A stretch of 64,000 nucleotides of DNA from Cytophagaceae bacterium. Its GTDB lineage: Bacteria > Bacteroidota > Bacteroidia > Cytophagales > Cytophagaceae. Location: NCBI GenBank assembly GCA_021151805.1, contig JAGKWN010000002.1, positions 1 to 64,000 of the forward strand, given 5' to 3'. Numbering within the stretch: position 1 is the first letter of the stretch; each line of letters opens with the position of its first letter. The notes beneath the pieces are model-generated. The model did not search any database. It saw only the letters and a list, made by a program, of their open reading frames with translations, and was not told the DNA's origin. Shown in pieces: positions 26,334 to 34,799 of the stretch. A program made the translations under genes and the position numbers.

Positions 26334-27884
26334 ATGGCAACTATTGGAGATCAAATATTAACCGTAGATCAAATTAAGGGATTTTTATATTCAAATGAAC
26401 TTTTGGAGATAAGCGACAAAGCACTTGAGCGTGTTCGCAAAAACCATCAGTTCTTGAAAGATTTTTCTATAGATAAAATTATTTATGGTATCAACACCGG
26501 TTTTGGTCCTATGGCTCAATACAGGGTTAGTGACGAAGACCGTAAAACACTTCAATATAACCTGATCAGAAGCCATTGTTCAGGAACAGGTAATGCCTTG
26601 GATCCTGTGTATGTAAAAGCGGCAATGATTGTTCGCTTAAACAGTTTTTTAATAGGCAAATCAGGCGTGCACGAAAGTCTGGTATTGCTGTTACGGGATT
26701 TAGTCAACAATAACATCACACCAGTCATTTACGAACACGGTGGCGTAGGAGCCAGCGGAGACCTTGTACAGTTGGCGCATTTAGGCCAGTGTCTGATTGG
26801 TGAAGGATCTGTACATTACAACGGAAAGATCTGTACTGCAGCGGAAGCTTTCAAAGCAGCGGGCATCAAACCAATCGATATCCAGATCCGTGAAGGCCTG
26901 GCAGTGATGAATGGAACTTCATTCATGACCGGTATCGGCGTGGTAAACCTGATCCAGGCGCAGCAATTATTGGATTGGTCCATCAATGCTGCTTCATTGA
27001 TCAATGAATTGATCGCCTCTTACGATGATTATTTCTCTGCTGAACTGAATGAAGTAAAGCTTCATGCCGGACAGCAGTTTGTTGCTTCGGAAATCCGCCG
27101 CAGACTTGCAGGAAGCTCTTTGATTAAATCAAGAGCTAACCATTTGTATAAGAAAGTGGATGAAATGTATTTCGAAGATAAAGTTCAGGAATACTATTCC
27201 ATCCGTTGTGTGCCGCAGATTGTGGGCCCTATTGCTGATACAATTCAGTATGCAACTCAGGTAATGGAGAACGAAGTAAATTCAGTGAACGATAATCCTG
27301 TTGTTGACCAGGAAACAAATAACATTTACCACGGTGGGAATTTTCACGGCGATTACATTTCACTGGAAATGGATAAAGTGAAAATTGCAATCACCAAACT
27401 GGCCATGCTTGCAGAGCGCCAGATCAATTATTTAATGAACAGCAAGCTGAATAATATGCTGCCTCCATTTTTGAATAAAGGCGTGCTAGGCTTGAATTTT
27501 GGTTTACAGGGAATTCAATTCACGGCAACTTCAACGGTTGCTGAATGCCAGACATTGGCGAACCCTATGTATGTACATAGCATTCCGAATAATAACGACA
27601 ACCAGGATATTGTAAGCATGGGCACAAATGCAGCGTTGCTGTGTGCCAAAGTGATCGAAAATGCTTATCAGGTATTGGCGATTGAATTGATGTCTGTAAC
27701 GCAGGCCATTGATATTCTTGAATTAACGAACCGTTTATCTGTGAGCAATTCAGCTGTGTTGGCAACTGTACACAGCGTGTTTGTACCATTCAAGGAAGAC
27801 CAGCCAAAGTATAAAGAGATTCAGCAGTTGTCTGCTAAGATGAGAGTTTCTGTTCAGCAAACATCCGTTCCACAACCTAATTAA
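26334..27884 (+). CDS. Aromatic amino acid ammonia-lyase (probable tyrosine ammonia-lyase)
   Basis: A 516-residue enzyme of the HAL/PAL/TAL family that removes ammonia from an aromatic amino acid. The self-formed MIO cofactor comes from Ala140-Ser141-Gly142 (GGVGASGDLVQLAHLG). The catalytic Tyr51 lies in YGINTGFG, and NDNPVV and QDIVSMGTNAA are further active-site motifs. The selectivity pair is Ser80-His81 (LIRSHCSG), the arrangement usual in histidine lyases and, as I recall, in the flavobacterial TAL group. No hut genes are nearby. Placement between an aryl ligase and a ketoreductase argues for tyrosine to p-coumarate, the flexirubin starter. Confidence 0.9.
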   Translation: MATIGDQILTVDQIKGFLYSNELLEISDKALERVRKNHQFLKDFSIDKIIYGINTGFGPMAQYRVSDEDRKTLQYNLIRSHCSGTGNALDPVYVKAAMIVRLNSFLIGKSGVHESLVLLLRDLVNNNITPVIYEHGGVGASGDLVQLAHLGQCLIGEGSVHYNGKICTAAEAFKAAGIKPIDIQIREGLAVMNGTSFMTGIGVVNLIQAQQLLDWSINAASLINELIASYDDYFSAELNEVKLHAGQQFVASEIRRRLAGSSLIKSRANHLYKKVDEMYFEDKVQEYYSIRCVPQIVGPIADTIQYATQVMENEVNSVNDNPVVDQETNNIYHGGNFHGDYISLEMDKVKIAITKLAMLAERQINYLMNSKLNNMLPPFLNKGVLGLNFGLQGIQFTATSTVAECQTLANPMYVHSIPNNNDNQDIVSMGTNAALLCAKVIENAYQVLAIELMSVTQAIDILELTNRLSVSNSAVLATVHSVFVPFKEDQPKYKEIQQLSAKMRVSVQQTSVPQPN

Positions 27885-27890
27885 TACAAC

Positions 27891-28631
27891 ATGTCTTCCC
27901 GTTCAACATTTGCTTTGGTTACAGGCGCCGCAAGGGGCATAGGCAAAGCTATTGCAATAAAACTGGCTGCAGACGGCTATCATGTATTGATCAATTACCG
28001 GTCCAATGATGCAGAAGCAGAAAAGACCATTGCTCAGATTGTGGAGAATGGAGGCGTTGCATCCTTATTGAAATTTAATGTTTCAGACCGTGAAGAAGTA
28101 ACCCGTGTATTGGGTGGTTGGCTGGAGCAGCATCCGGATTCGGTGATTGAAGTATTGATCAACAATGCGGGTATCCGTAACGATAACCTGTTGATGTGGA
28201 TGGAACCTGCAGACTGGGATGGTGTCATTGATACCAATCTTACCGGGATGTATAATGTTACGAAAACACTGATCAATCAGATGTTGCTGAACCGTTATGG
28301 ACGTATCGTGAATATTGTATCGCTTTCGGGTTTGAAAGGTGTAGCCGGACAAATGAATTATTCTGCCGCAAAAGCTGGTGTGATTGGCGCTACCAAGGCA
28401 CTTGCACAGGAAGTAGGAAAACGTGGTATTACCGTAAATGCTGTAGCTCCGGGATATATTAAAACCGACATGACACAGGATATTAATGAGAAAGAAGCCA
28501 AAGTTATGATTCCTGCAAACCGTTTCGGTGAGCCGGAAGAAGTAGCAGAGCTGGTATCTTTTCTAGCCTCAAGAAAAGCTTCTTATATAACAGCTGAAGT
28601 GATTTCTATTAATGGCGGTTTGTATTCATAA
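27891..28631 (+). CDS. 3-oxoacyl-ACP reductase (FabG-like SDR)
   Basis: A 246-residue classical short-chain dehydrogenase. The NADPH loop is TGAARGIGKA and the NAG motif is NNAGIRND. The catalytic Ser lies in NIVSLSGLKG, and the catalytic Tyr/Lys pair in NYSAAKAGV. The family end is SINGGLYS. In the cluster it should reduce the 3-oxo group after each ketosynthase round, before dehydration to a double bond. It starts six bases after the lyase stop. The adjoining pathway argues for a dedicated rather than housekeeping FabG. Confidence 0.92.
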   Translation: MSSRSTFALVTGAARGIGKAIAIKLAADGYHVLINYRSNDAEAEKTIAQIVENGGVASLLKFNVSDREEVTRVLGGWLEQHPDSVIEVLINNAGIRNDNLLMWMEPADWDGVIDTNLTGMYNVTKTLINQMLLNRYGRIVNIVSLSGLKGVAGQMNYSAAKAGVIGATKALAQEVGKRGITVNAVAPGYIKTDMTQDINEKEAKVMIPANRFGEPEEVAELVSFLASRKASYITAEVISINGGLYS

Positions 28632-28708
28632 AATTCAGTTTAAATAAATTAATAATACCACACTTCTGAAGAATCAGTGCTTCGGAATAAAACAGACTAC
28701 TGGTTGAC

Positions 28709-29605
28709 ATGGCAACATGGGATGGCAAATCAAAAGGATCTAAAGCAGGTTATTCTTTCTTCGTTTTCATTCTGCGGAGATTGGGTGTCTGGCCAACCTA
28801 TATCGTGTTGTATCCTGCTGCCTTTTACTATTTCATACAATACAATCAAGCCTGGAAAGCAATCTATTTCATACTGCGCAACAAGCTGGGTTTTTCTTTT
28901 CTGAAATCTGTTACAGGCGTATATAAAAACTTCTACATCTTCGGACAAACCCTTGTTGATCGGGTAATCGTTATGGCCGGTTATGGTAAGTTTACTTTTA
29001 CCTTTGAAGGTGAAGAAAATCTGATCAAAATGGTACACGAAGGTACTGGTGGTTTATTGATCAGTGCTCATTTAGGAAACTGGGAGATTGCCGGGCATTT
29101 ACTCTATCGTGTGAAGGCCAAAATAAACATCGTGATGTTTGAAGGCGAACATGAAAAAGTAAAAGAATACCTCGATCAGGTAAAAGGTGAAAAAAATATT
29201 AATGTCATTGCCGTTAAGGAAGACTTGTCGCATTTATATGCAATAAATGATGCGTTTGAACGTAAAGAATTGGTTTGCATGCATGGCGATCGCTTTCTGC
29301 CGGGTACAAGGGTTGCAGCAGTTCCTTTTTTGGGAGAAGATGCGTGCTTCCCGGTTGGTCCGCTGCTGATGGCAGCTAAATACCAGGTGCCTGTGTCGTT
29401 TGTGTTTGCAATGAAACAGAGTTCCTCACATTATTATTTAAGTTCAACAGAAGGTAAAATATTCAAATTTGATCGCGATAAAAATAAACAGCAGGAACAA
29501 TTGAAAGAAGCATTAAGCGGCTTTGTATCTATGATTGAACTGAAAGTGAAACAATATCCGTATCAATGGTTTAATTATTATAATTTCTGGCAAATAGGAA
29601 AATAA
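28709..29605 (+). CDS. LpxL/HtrB-type lysophospholipid acyltransferase
   Basis: A 298-residue membrane-associated acyltransferase of the lipid A late-acyltransferase family. The active-site motif SAHLGNWEIAG supplies the catalytic His and Glu. A later MHGDRFLPGT matches the family's second block (GDR). One N-terminal hydrophobic helix lies at about 25-45. In aryl-polyene clusters such enzymes are thought to help attach the polyene acid to a lipid or another hydroxyl. An earlier ATG at 28677 opens another frame and is not used. Confidence 0.88.
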   Translation: MATWDGKSKGSKAGYSFFVFILRRLGVWPTYIVLYPAAFYYFIQYNQAWKAIYFILRNKLGFSFLKSVTGVYKNFYIFGQTLVDRVIVMAGYGKFTFTFEGEENLIKMVHEGTGGLLISAHLGNWEIAGHLLYRVKAKINIVMFEGEHEKVKEYLDQVKGEKNINVIAVKEDLSHLYAINDAFERKELVCMHGDRFLPGTRVAAVPFLGEDACFPVGPLLMAAKYQVPVSFVFAMKQSSSHYYLSSTEGKIFKFDRDKNKQQEQLKEALSGFVSMIELKVKQYPYQWFNYYNFWQIGK

Positions 29606-29611
29606 GAGAGC

Positions 29612-30709
29612 ATGGAAATAAAAGAAACAAGATCCTCAATGAGGTTTTATCACGAAGAAAAGCATTCAGCAGTAGATGCGAAGTTTGAAGCACAAAAAAT
29701 TGCTTTTGCTCCCTTTGTATTTCAGGCTTCCATGGCATTGAGAGATTTAGGTATTCTGAAAGTAATTGAAGATGCCGGTGTGGATGGTGTCAGCCAGGAA
29801 GATATTGTTGCGAAGCTGACTCTAACCAATTATGGTGTGCGCGTACTCGTGGAAGCTGGTCTTGGCATGGGTTTACTGATTTTCAATAACAACCGCTACA
29901 TCCTTACACGCGTTGGTTATTATATATTGAATGATCCAATGACAAAAGCCAATATGGACTTTGTGCAGGATATTAACTACAAAGGATTTTTTAATTTAAA
30001 GGAATCCATTGTAAATGGTAAGCCTGAAGGATTGAAAGTTTTTGGTGAACAATATGAAACATTCTACCAAGCTTTATCAGAGCTGCCGGAGAAAGAAAAG
30101 CAAAGCTGGCTGGCGTTTGATCACTTCTATTCAGATGATTCATTCAGCAGGGTATTGCCGATTGTTTTCAAATTCAATCCGAAGAAAATACTGGACGTTG
30201 GTGGCAATACCGGTAAGTGGTCGCTGAGCTGCGTCCATCACAACAAAGAAGTACAGCTTACCATAGCAGATTTGCCGCAGCAGATTGCTATGGCAAAAGA
30301 AAACATTGCGAAGTACGCGGAAGGCAATCGTATTTCATATCATGCGCTTGATATATTAAAGCCTGAGACTATATTGCCTGAAGGCTACGATGTCGTGTGG
30401 ATGAGCCAGTTCCTGGATTGCTTCTCTGAAGCGGAGATTGTGAGTATTCTGCGCAAAGCTCAACGCGCATTGGTACCAGGCGGTAAACTGATCATCATGG
30501 AAACGTTCTGGGACAGACAAAAGTTTGAAGCAGCAGCATTCTGCCTGCAGCAAACCTCTCTGTACTTCACTTGCATTGCCAATGGTAACAGTCAGATGTA
30601 TCATTCAGAAGTGTTCATCCGTTGCGTCGTTGAAGCAGGTTTCGAAGTAGAAGAAGATATCAATAATGTGGGTATTAGTCACACCGTTTTAATTTGCAAG
30701 AAGAAATAA
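29612..30709 (+). CDS. SAM-dependent methyltransferase, O-methyltransferase type
   Basis: A 365-residue enzyme with the layout of plant-like or antibiotic O-methyltransferases: an N-terminal winged-helix dimerisation region (about 30-110) and a C-terminal Rossmann domain. SAM motif I is ILDVGGNTGKW, an acidic residue follows in LTIADLPQQ, and the later block is VWMSQFLDCFSEAEIVSIL. LIIMETFWD is motif III-like. Flexirubins carry ring methyl groups, so ring C- or O-methylation of the starter unit is a reasonable role. It lies six bases after the acyltransferase gene. Confidence 0.85.
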   Translation: MEIKETRSSMRFYHEEKHSAVDAKFEAQKIAFAPFVFQASMALRDLGILKVIEDAGVDGVSQEDIVAKLTLTNYGVRVLVEAGLGMGLLIFNNNRYILTRVGYYILNDPMTKANMDFVQDINYKGFFNLKESIVNGKPEGLKVFGEQYETFYQALSELPEKEKQSWLAFDHFYSDDSFSRVLPIVFKFNPKKILDVGGNTGKWSLSCVHHNKEVQLTIADLPQQIAMAKENIAKYAEGNRISYHALDILKPETILPEGYDVVWMSQFLDCFSEAEIVSILRKAQRALVPGGKLIIMETFWDRQKFEAAAFCLQQTSLYFTCIANGNSQMYHSEVFIRCVVEAGFEVEEDINNVGISHTVLICKKK

Positions 30710-30710
30710 C

Positions 30711-31136
30711 ATGTCTATTGCACTTCCCGATAAGCAGGTAATTCAATACATACCACAACGAGATCCGATCGTGATGATTGATACATTGGTGAATGTTATT
30801 GGAGGAATTACTGAAACCACATTGACAGTATCAGCGGATATGTTATTTGTGCGGAATGGCTTATTGCATGAACCGGGTTTGATTGAAAATATTGCTCAGA
30901 CAGCAGCAGCAGGAGTAGGCTATGCCTGTGCATTGAAAAAGGAAACTGTTCCTGTAGGCTTTATTGGTGCGATCAAGAACTTAACCGTTCATCAGTTGCC
31001 TAAGGTTGGTGAAACCATAACAACACGTGTAGAAGTACTGGAAGAGATCTTTGATATGACCTTGATCAAAGGCGAGAGTTTTGTTGGTTCGCGTCCGGTA
31101 CTTTCCTGTGAAATGAAAATCGTTTTGAAAAAATAA
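30711..31136 (+). CDS. Hotdog-fold 3-hydroxyacyl-ACP dehydratase, first of two
   Basis: A 141-residue hotdog protein resembling the FabZ-like dehydratases of aryl-polyene clusters. The pattern IPQRDPIVMIDTLV opens it, LHEPGLIENIAQTAAAGVGYA forms the central helix with a Glu, and VGFIGAIKNL follows. It should remove water from the 3-hydroxyacyl chain to give a trans double bond. Spacing to the previous and next genes is one to nine bases. A second hotdog gene at 37894 may form a pair or heterodimer with it. Confidence 0.8.
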   Translation: MSIALPDKQVIQYIPQRDPIVMIDTLVNVIGGITETTLTVSADMLFVRNGLLHEPGLIENIAQTAAAGVGYACALKKETVPVGFIGAIKNLTVHQLPKVGETITTRVEVLEEIFDMTLIKGESFVGSRPVLSCEMKIVLKK

Positions 31137-31145
31137 TTGCGTGCT

Positions 31146-31559
31146 ATGTTGACACATGAATTAGAAGTACCGGTACGTTTCAGCGAAGTGGATTCTCTTC
31201 ATATTGTGTGGCATGGACATTATGTTCGATATTTTGAAGATGCGCGTGAAGCCTTTGGCGCAAAATACGGCATTCATTATCTTGATGTAAACAATGCAGG
31301 TTATTCAACGCCGATCGTGAAAGTAGAGTGCGACTATAAACGTTCATTAAGATACGGTGATACAGCCCTGGTGCAGGCTACATACATTGACTGCGAAGCG
31401 GCAAAACTTATTTTTAGATTTGTGATCCGCAATAAGGAAACAAATGAAATTGTAGCAACCGGAGAGACCATCCAGGTTTTTTTAGATTCCAATAAAGAAT
31501 TGAGTTTAACCATACCTGCATTTATACAGGCATGGAAGAAGCAAAACGGGTTGGCATAA
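31146..31559 (+). CDS. Acyl-CoA/ACP thioesterase, YbgC/4-HBT type
   Basis: About 137 residues from ATG 31146 (a TTG at 31137 is a weaker start). The 4-hydroxybenzoyl-CoA thioesterase pattern is clear: VRFSEVDSLHIVWHGHYVRYFEDAREAF, where the Asp and the His-rich segment form the active site. The later CDYKRSLRYGD motif is typical too. It may release the finished polyene or edit misloaded carrier protein. It overlaps no gene and abuts the ketosynthase by no base. Confidence 0.85.
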   Translation: MLTHELEVPVRFSEVDSLHIVWHGHYVRYFEDAREAFGAKYGIHYLDVNNAGYSTPIVKVECDYKRSLRYGDTALVQATYIDCEAAKLIFRFVIRNKETNEIVATGETIQVFLDSNKELSLTIPAFIQAWKKQNGLA

Positions 31560-32681
31560 ATGAAAAAAACTGTTTACATACTTTCAGATGCTGTTATAAC
31601 GCCGCTTGGCAGGAACAGTGATGAAATCCTGCAGCAGTTGTATGCAGGAGCCACATCTGTAAAACAATACAGCAATAGCCAGTTTGGTAGATACTATACA
31701 TCCAGGTTTGAAGAAGAATCTGTTTATGGCAACAACCATCATTCAACAATATTCACCCGGATCGAGCAACTGATTATTGATTCCATTCAGCAAGCGCTTG
31801 GACCGCTGCAGATCCAGACTGACCAGAAGGACGTATTGTTTGTGGTTGCATCCACGAAGGGAAATATTGACCAGCTGGATAATCCTTCTTTCGACCAGAG
31901 TCGTCTGCGGATAGGAGGCATGGCTGCTTATATAACCCGTTACTTCAATAATCCCAATCAACCGGTTGTTGTATCCAATGCATGTATCTCAGGTGTGCAG
32001 GCGATTGAATACGCCTATTATGCCTTACAGCAGGGAATATATAAATATGTAGTGGTAACGGGTGCAGATCTGGCCTCAGACTTTGTACTGTCAGGCTTTT
32101 ATTCTTTCCAGGCCATGAGTCCGTTTCCGTGCAAGCCATTCGATAAAGACCGCGCAGGTGTGTCGATTGGAGAAGGCTGCGGAACATTAATCCTGTCAAC
32201 AGAAGTAGAAGATGATGCCGTTGAAATTGCAGCAGTGACTTCATCCAACGATGCAAATCATTTATCCGGACCTTCAAGAACCGGTGATGGCTTGTCGAAC
32301 GCAATTGAATGGGCAATGCAGGAAGCGCAGCTGCAAGCGAAGGATATCGATATTATTTCAGCACACGGAACAGCTACCATGTATAACGATGAAATGGAAT
32401 CGCTGGCTTTTCAAACGGCAGGGGTAACAGATGCGCTTGTATTTAGCATTAAAGGGAATATCGGACATACCTTGGGAGCGGCAGGCATCATTGAAACAGC
32501 ATTTCTGGCGCATTGTTTAAAAAACAATTCAGGTATTCCTTCTCTTGGTTTTGAAAAGCAGGGAACAAGTGTAGCGTTGAATGTATGTACGGAATTAAAT
32601 CACAACAAAGAACTGAAGATTGGTTTGAAAACAGCTTCAGGTTTCGGCGGCGGAAATTCAGCTCTAATTTTAAAAAAGTAA
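31560..32681 (+). CDS. Beta-ketoacyl-ACP synthase, first
   Basis: A 373-residue thiolase-fold condensing enzyme. The nucleophile is Cys142 (SNACISGVQ). The two His needed for decarboxylation lie in SAHGTATMYNDEMES and KGNIGHTLGAAG, and FGGGNSALIL is the conserved C-terminal motif. It should elongate the aryl starter with malonyl-ACP. The length is a little short of FabF. It is followed by a truncated ketosynthase-like gene and a carrier protein. Confidence 0.9.
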   Translation: MKKTVYILSDAVITPLGRNSDEILQQLYAGATSVKQYSNSQFGRYYTSRFEEESVYGNNHHSTIFTRIEQLIIDSIQQALGPLQIQTDQKDVLFVVASTKGNIDQLDNPSFDQSRLRIGGMAAYITRYFNNPNQPVVVSNACISGVQAIEYAYYALQQGIYKYVVVTGADLASDFVLSGFYSFQAMSPFPCKPFDKDRAGVSIGEGCGTLILSTEVEDDAVEIAAVTSSNDANHLSGPSRTGDGLSNAIEWAMQEAQLQAKDIDIISAHGTATMYNDEMESLAFQTAGVTDALVFSIKGNIGHTLGAAGIIETAFLAHCLKNNSGIPSLGFEKQGTSVALNVCTELNHNKELKIGLKTASGFGGGNSALILKK

Positions 32682-32682
32682 A

Positions 32683-33312
32683 ATGACGAATATCATCTCT
32701 CGCTTTTGCCGGATTAAAAAAGTGTCTTCAACAGATACACATATCTTTATTCGTACTAATGATGGGGAGGAGTCTGTGGATTCAGACTGGACGTCTGTTT
32801 ATAAGCACGTTGGACTGGATTATCCCAAGTTCTTCAAAATGGATGATCTGTCTAAATATGGAATTCTGGCTGCAGATTACCTTTTTAAAGGTTATAACTG
32901 GAAGGAAGGATATGCGGATACAGATATTGGAATAATCCTTTCAAATGCCTCCGGATCCTTGGATACCGATGTTGATTTTAATAAAACTATCAACAATAAG
33001 GAGCTTTTTTTCCCTAGTCCTGCTATATTTGTATATACGCTTTCAAACATCGTAATGGGTGAAATCTGTATACGGCATAAAATTAAAGGCGAGAACATGT
33101 TTCTGCTTTCAGAAACGCTTCCAGCTGAACAATTAACGAATTATGCTGTTCATTTACTAGAAGTTAAAAATACCCGTGCTGTAGTCGTTGGCTGGACAGA
33201 ATATAAAGACGGAGTTCCGGATGTTTTACTGATGTACGTTGAAAAACAGGATTCACCAGTAAAAGAAGCTACGGAACTCTCATCAACGCAAATAGAATTA
33301 CTATATCGATAA
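32683..33312 (+). CDS. Ketosynthase-like protein without catalytic residues
   Basis: A 209-residue protein that resembles only the N-terminal half of a ketosynthase: KYGILAADYLF, TDIGIILSNASGSLDTD and FPSPAIFVYTLSN match the usual early blocks. The segment corresponding to the Cys nucleophile reads MFLLSETLPAEQL, with no Cys, and no His motifs follow. It cannot condense on its own. It may be a scaffold or regulatory partner of the ketosynthases; similar short proteins accompany flexirubin-type clusters as far as I recall. It is embedded in the operon with one-base gaps. Confidence 0.65.
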   Translation: MTNIISRFCRIKKVSSTDTHIFIRTNDGEESVDSDWTSVYKHVGLDYPKFFKMDDLSKYGILAADYLFKGYNWKEGYADTDIGIILSNASGSLDTDVDFNKTINNKELFFPSPAIFVYTLSNIVMGEICIRHKIKGENMFLLSETLPAEQLTNYAVHLLEVKNTRAVVVGWTEYKDGVPDVLLMYVEKQDSPVKEATELSSTQIELLYR

Positions 33313-33313
33313 T

Positions 33314-33583
33314 ATGGACCAATTGATTACCGAATTAAAAAAAGAAATAATTTCACAACTCAACCTTCAGGATATTACCCCTGAAGATATTAAAGATAAT
33401 GCGCCTTTGTTCGTTGATGGATTGGGGCTTGATTCTATTGATGTTTTAGAACTGATCGTTTTGCTTCAGAAAAAATATGGTATCAAAGTGAATGGTGCTG
33501 AAGAGGGTAAAACGGTATTTTTTTCGGTGAAGTCCATGGCTGATTTTATTACCTCAAAACAGCAGCAACAGCAACAACAATAA
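33314..33583 (+). CDS. Acyl carrier protein with polyglutamine tail
   Basis: An 89-residue acyl carrier protein. Ser41 in GLGLDSIDVLELIVLLQKKYG (seen in part) is the phosphopantetheine site, and helices II to IV follow normally. The C-terminus ends in seven Gln encoded by alternating CAG/CAA, which could slip. By position it carries the aryl-polyene chain through the cluster. The next ketosynthase begins eight bases after its stop. Confidence 0.93.
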   Translation: MDQLITELKKEIISQLNLQDITPEDIKDNAPLFVDGLGLDSIDVLELIVLLQKKYGIKVNGAEEGKTVFFSVKSMADFITSKQQQQQQQ

Positions 33584-33590
33584 ATAGTAG

Positions 33591-34799
33591 ATGTCCGGCA
33601 AGGTATTGATCACAGGTATTGGTTCTGTTTCTTCGATCGGACTTTCGATTCAGGAATTGACCGATTCCATTATGCGATCTGCTACCGGTGTGTCGCATAC
33701 CAGCAGACTTGATTCTATTCTTGCACGCACATTGCCAACGGCACAGATCCAACTGAGTGATCAGGAATTGAAAGACCTGCTTCCCGGTTTACCGGCAGAG
33801 CAGGTGTATTCAAGAACTGCGTTGCTGGGCATGATCGCTTCTAAGGAAGCCGTAACAATGGCCGGCCTTACAGTAAAAGAACTGCAGGCAGCAGCGGTGG
33901 TGCACTCCACAAGTGCTGGTGGTATGGATAAAGGTGAACTGTTTTATGCAGATTACTTAACTGATCCTTCCAAGGGAGATATAAATTACGCACGCACGCA
34001 CGATTGCGGTGATTCTGCCGAACAGATCGCAGCGCTGCTCCATATTCAACGTTACATTACATCCATCAGTACAGCCTGTTCTTCGGCTGCCAATGCTATG
34101 ATTCATGCGGCACGACTGATTAAGTCAGGCATGTGTGACGTGGTGATTGCCGGCGGCTCAGATGCGATCTGTAAGTTTACCGTAAATGGTTTTAATTCCC
34201 TGATGATTTTGTCTGACGAATTCTGTCAGCCGTTTGATAAAAACAGAAAAGGCCTGAACCTGGGCGAAGCTGCCGGTTACTTTGTATTGGAATCAGAAGC
34301 TTCTGTTGCACGCAGAGGCGTAAAGCCTTTGGCAGTATTATCCGGTTATGGCAATGCCTGTGATGCTTACCACCAGACGGCTTCATCGCCCAATGGGGAA
34401 GGAGCGTATCTTGCTATGACCCAAGCGATCAAAGTGAGTGGTGTGGCACCAGAAGAAATTGATTACATCAATGCACATGGTACCGGTACACAGAATAATG
34501 ATCTTTCTGAAAGTGTAGCCTTAAAACGTATTTTTGATGCCTTGCCTCCGGTGAGCTCAACCAAAGCAATGACAGGCCATACGCTGGCAGCAGCAGGTGG
34601 TATTGAAGCGGTAATGTCGGTGCTGGCTATACAGAACGGATGGATCTTCCCGAATAAAAACTTTAAAGAACCAATTGAAGAAACAGGGATCATTCCTGTT
34701 ACAGAGCTTCAAACGAATAAAAAGATCCGCCATATTTTATCAAACTCGTTTGGTTTCGGCGGCAATAATTCATCATTACTGATTTCAGCATGCAGCTAA
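33591..34799 (+). CDS. Beta-ketoacyl-ACP synthase, second
   Basis: A 402-residue FabF-like ketosynthase with a complete catalytic triad: Cys163 (SISTACSSAANAM), His in NAHGTGTQNND and His in AMTGHTLAAAG. The C-terminal FGFGGNNSSLLI is intact. It probably forms a heterodimer with the next protein, whose gene overlaps it by ten bases and which lacks the Cys, as KS-alpha/chain-length-factor pairs do. Confidence 0.92.
   Translation: MSGKVLITGIGSVSSIGLSIQELTDSIMRSATGVSHTSRLDSILARTLPTAQIQLSDQELKDLLPGLPAEQVYSRTALLGMIASKEAVTMAGLTVKELQAAAVVHSTSAGGMDKGELFYADYLTDPSKGDINYARTHDCGDSAEQIAALLHIQRYITSISTACSSAANAMIHAARLIKSGMCDVVIAGGSDAICKFTVNGFNSLMILSDEFCQPFDKNRKGLNLGEAAGYFVLESEASVARRGVKPLAVLSGYGNACDAYHQTASSPNGEGAYLAMTQAIKVSGVAPEEIDYINAHGTGTQNNDLSESVALKRIFDALPPVSSTKAMTGHTLAAAGGIEAVMSVLAIQNGWIFPNKNFKEPIEETGIIPVTELQTNKKIRHILSNSFGFGGNNSSLLISACS

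Noticed and set aside
26334..27884. Histidine ammonia-lyase of a hut operon
   Set aside because: No urocanase, imidazolonepropionase or other hut gene is nearby, and the flanking genes form a polyene pathway.
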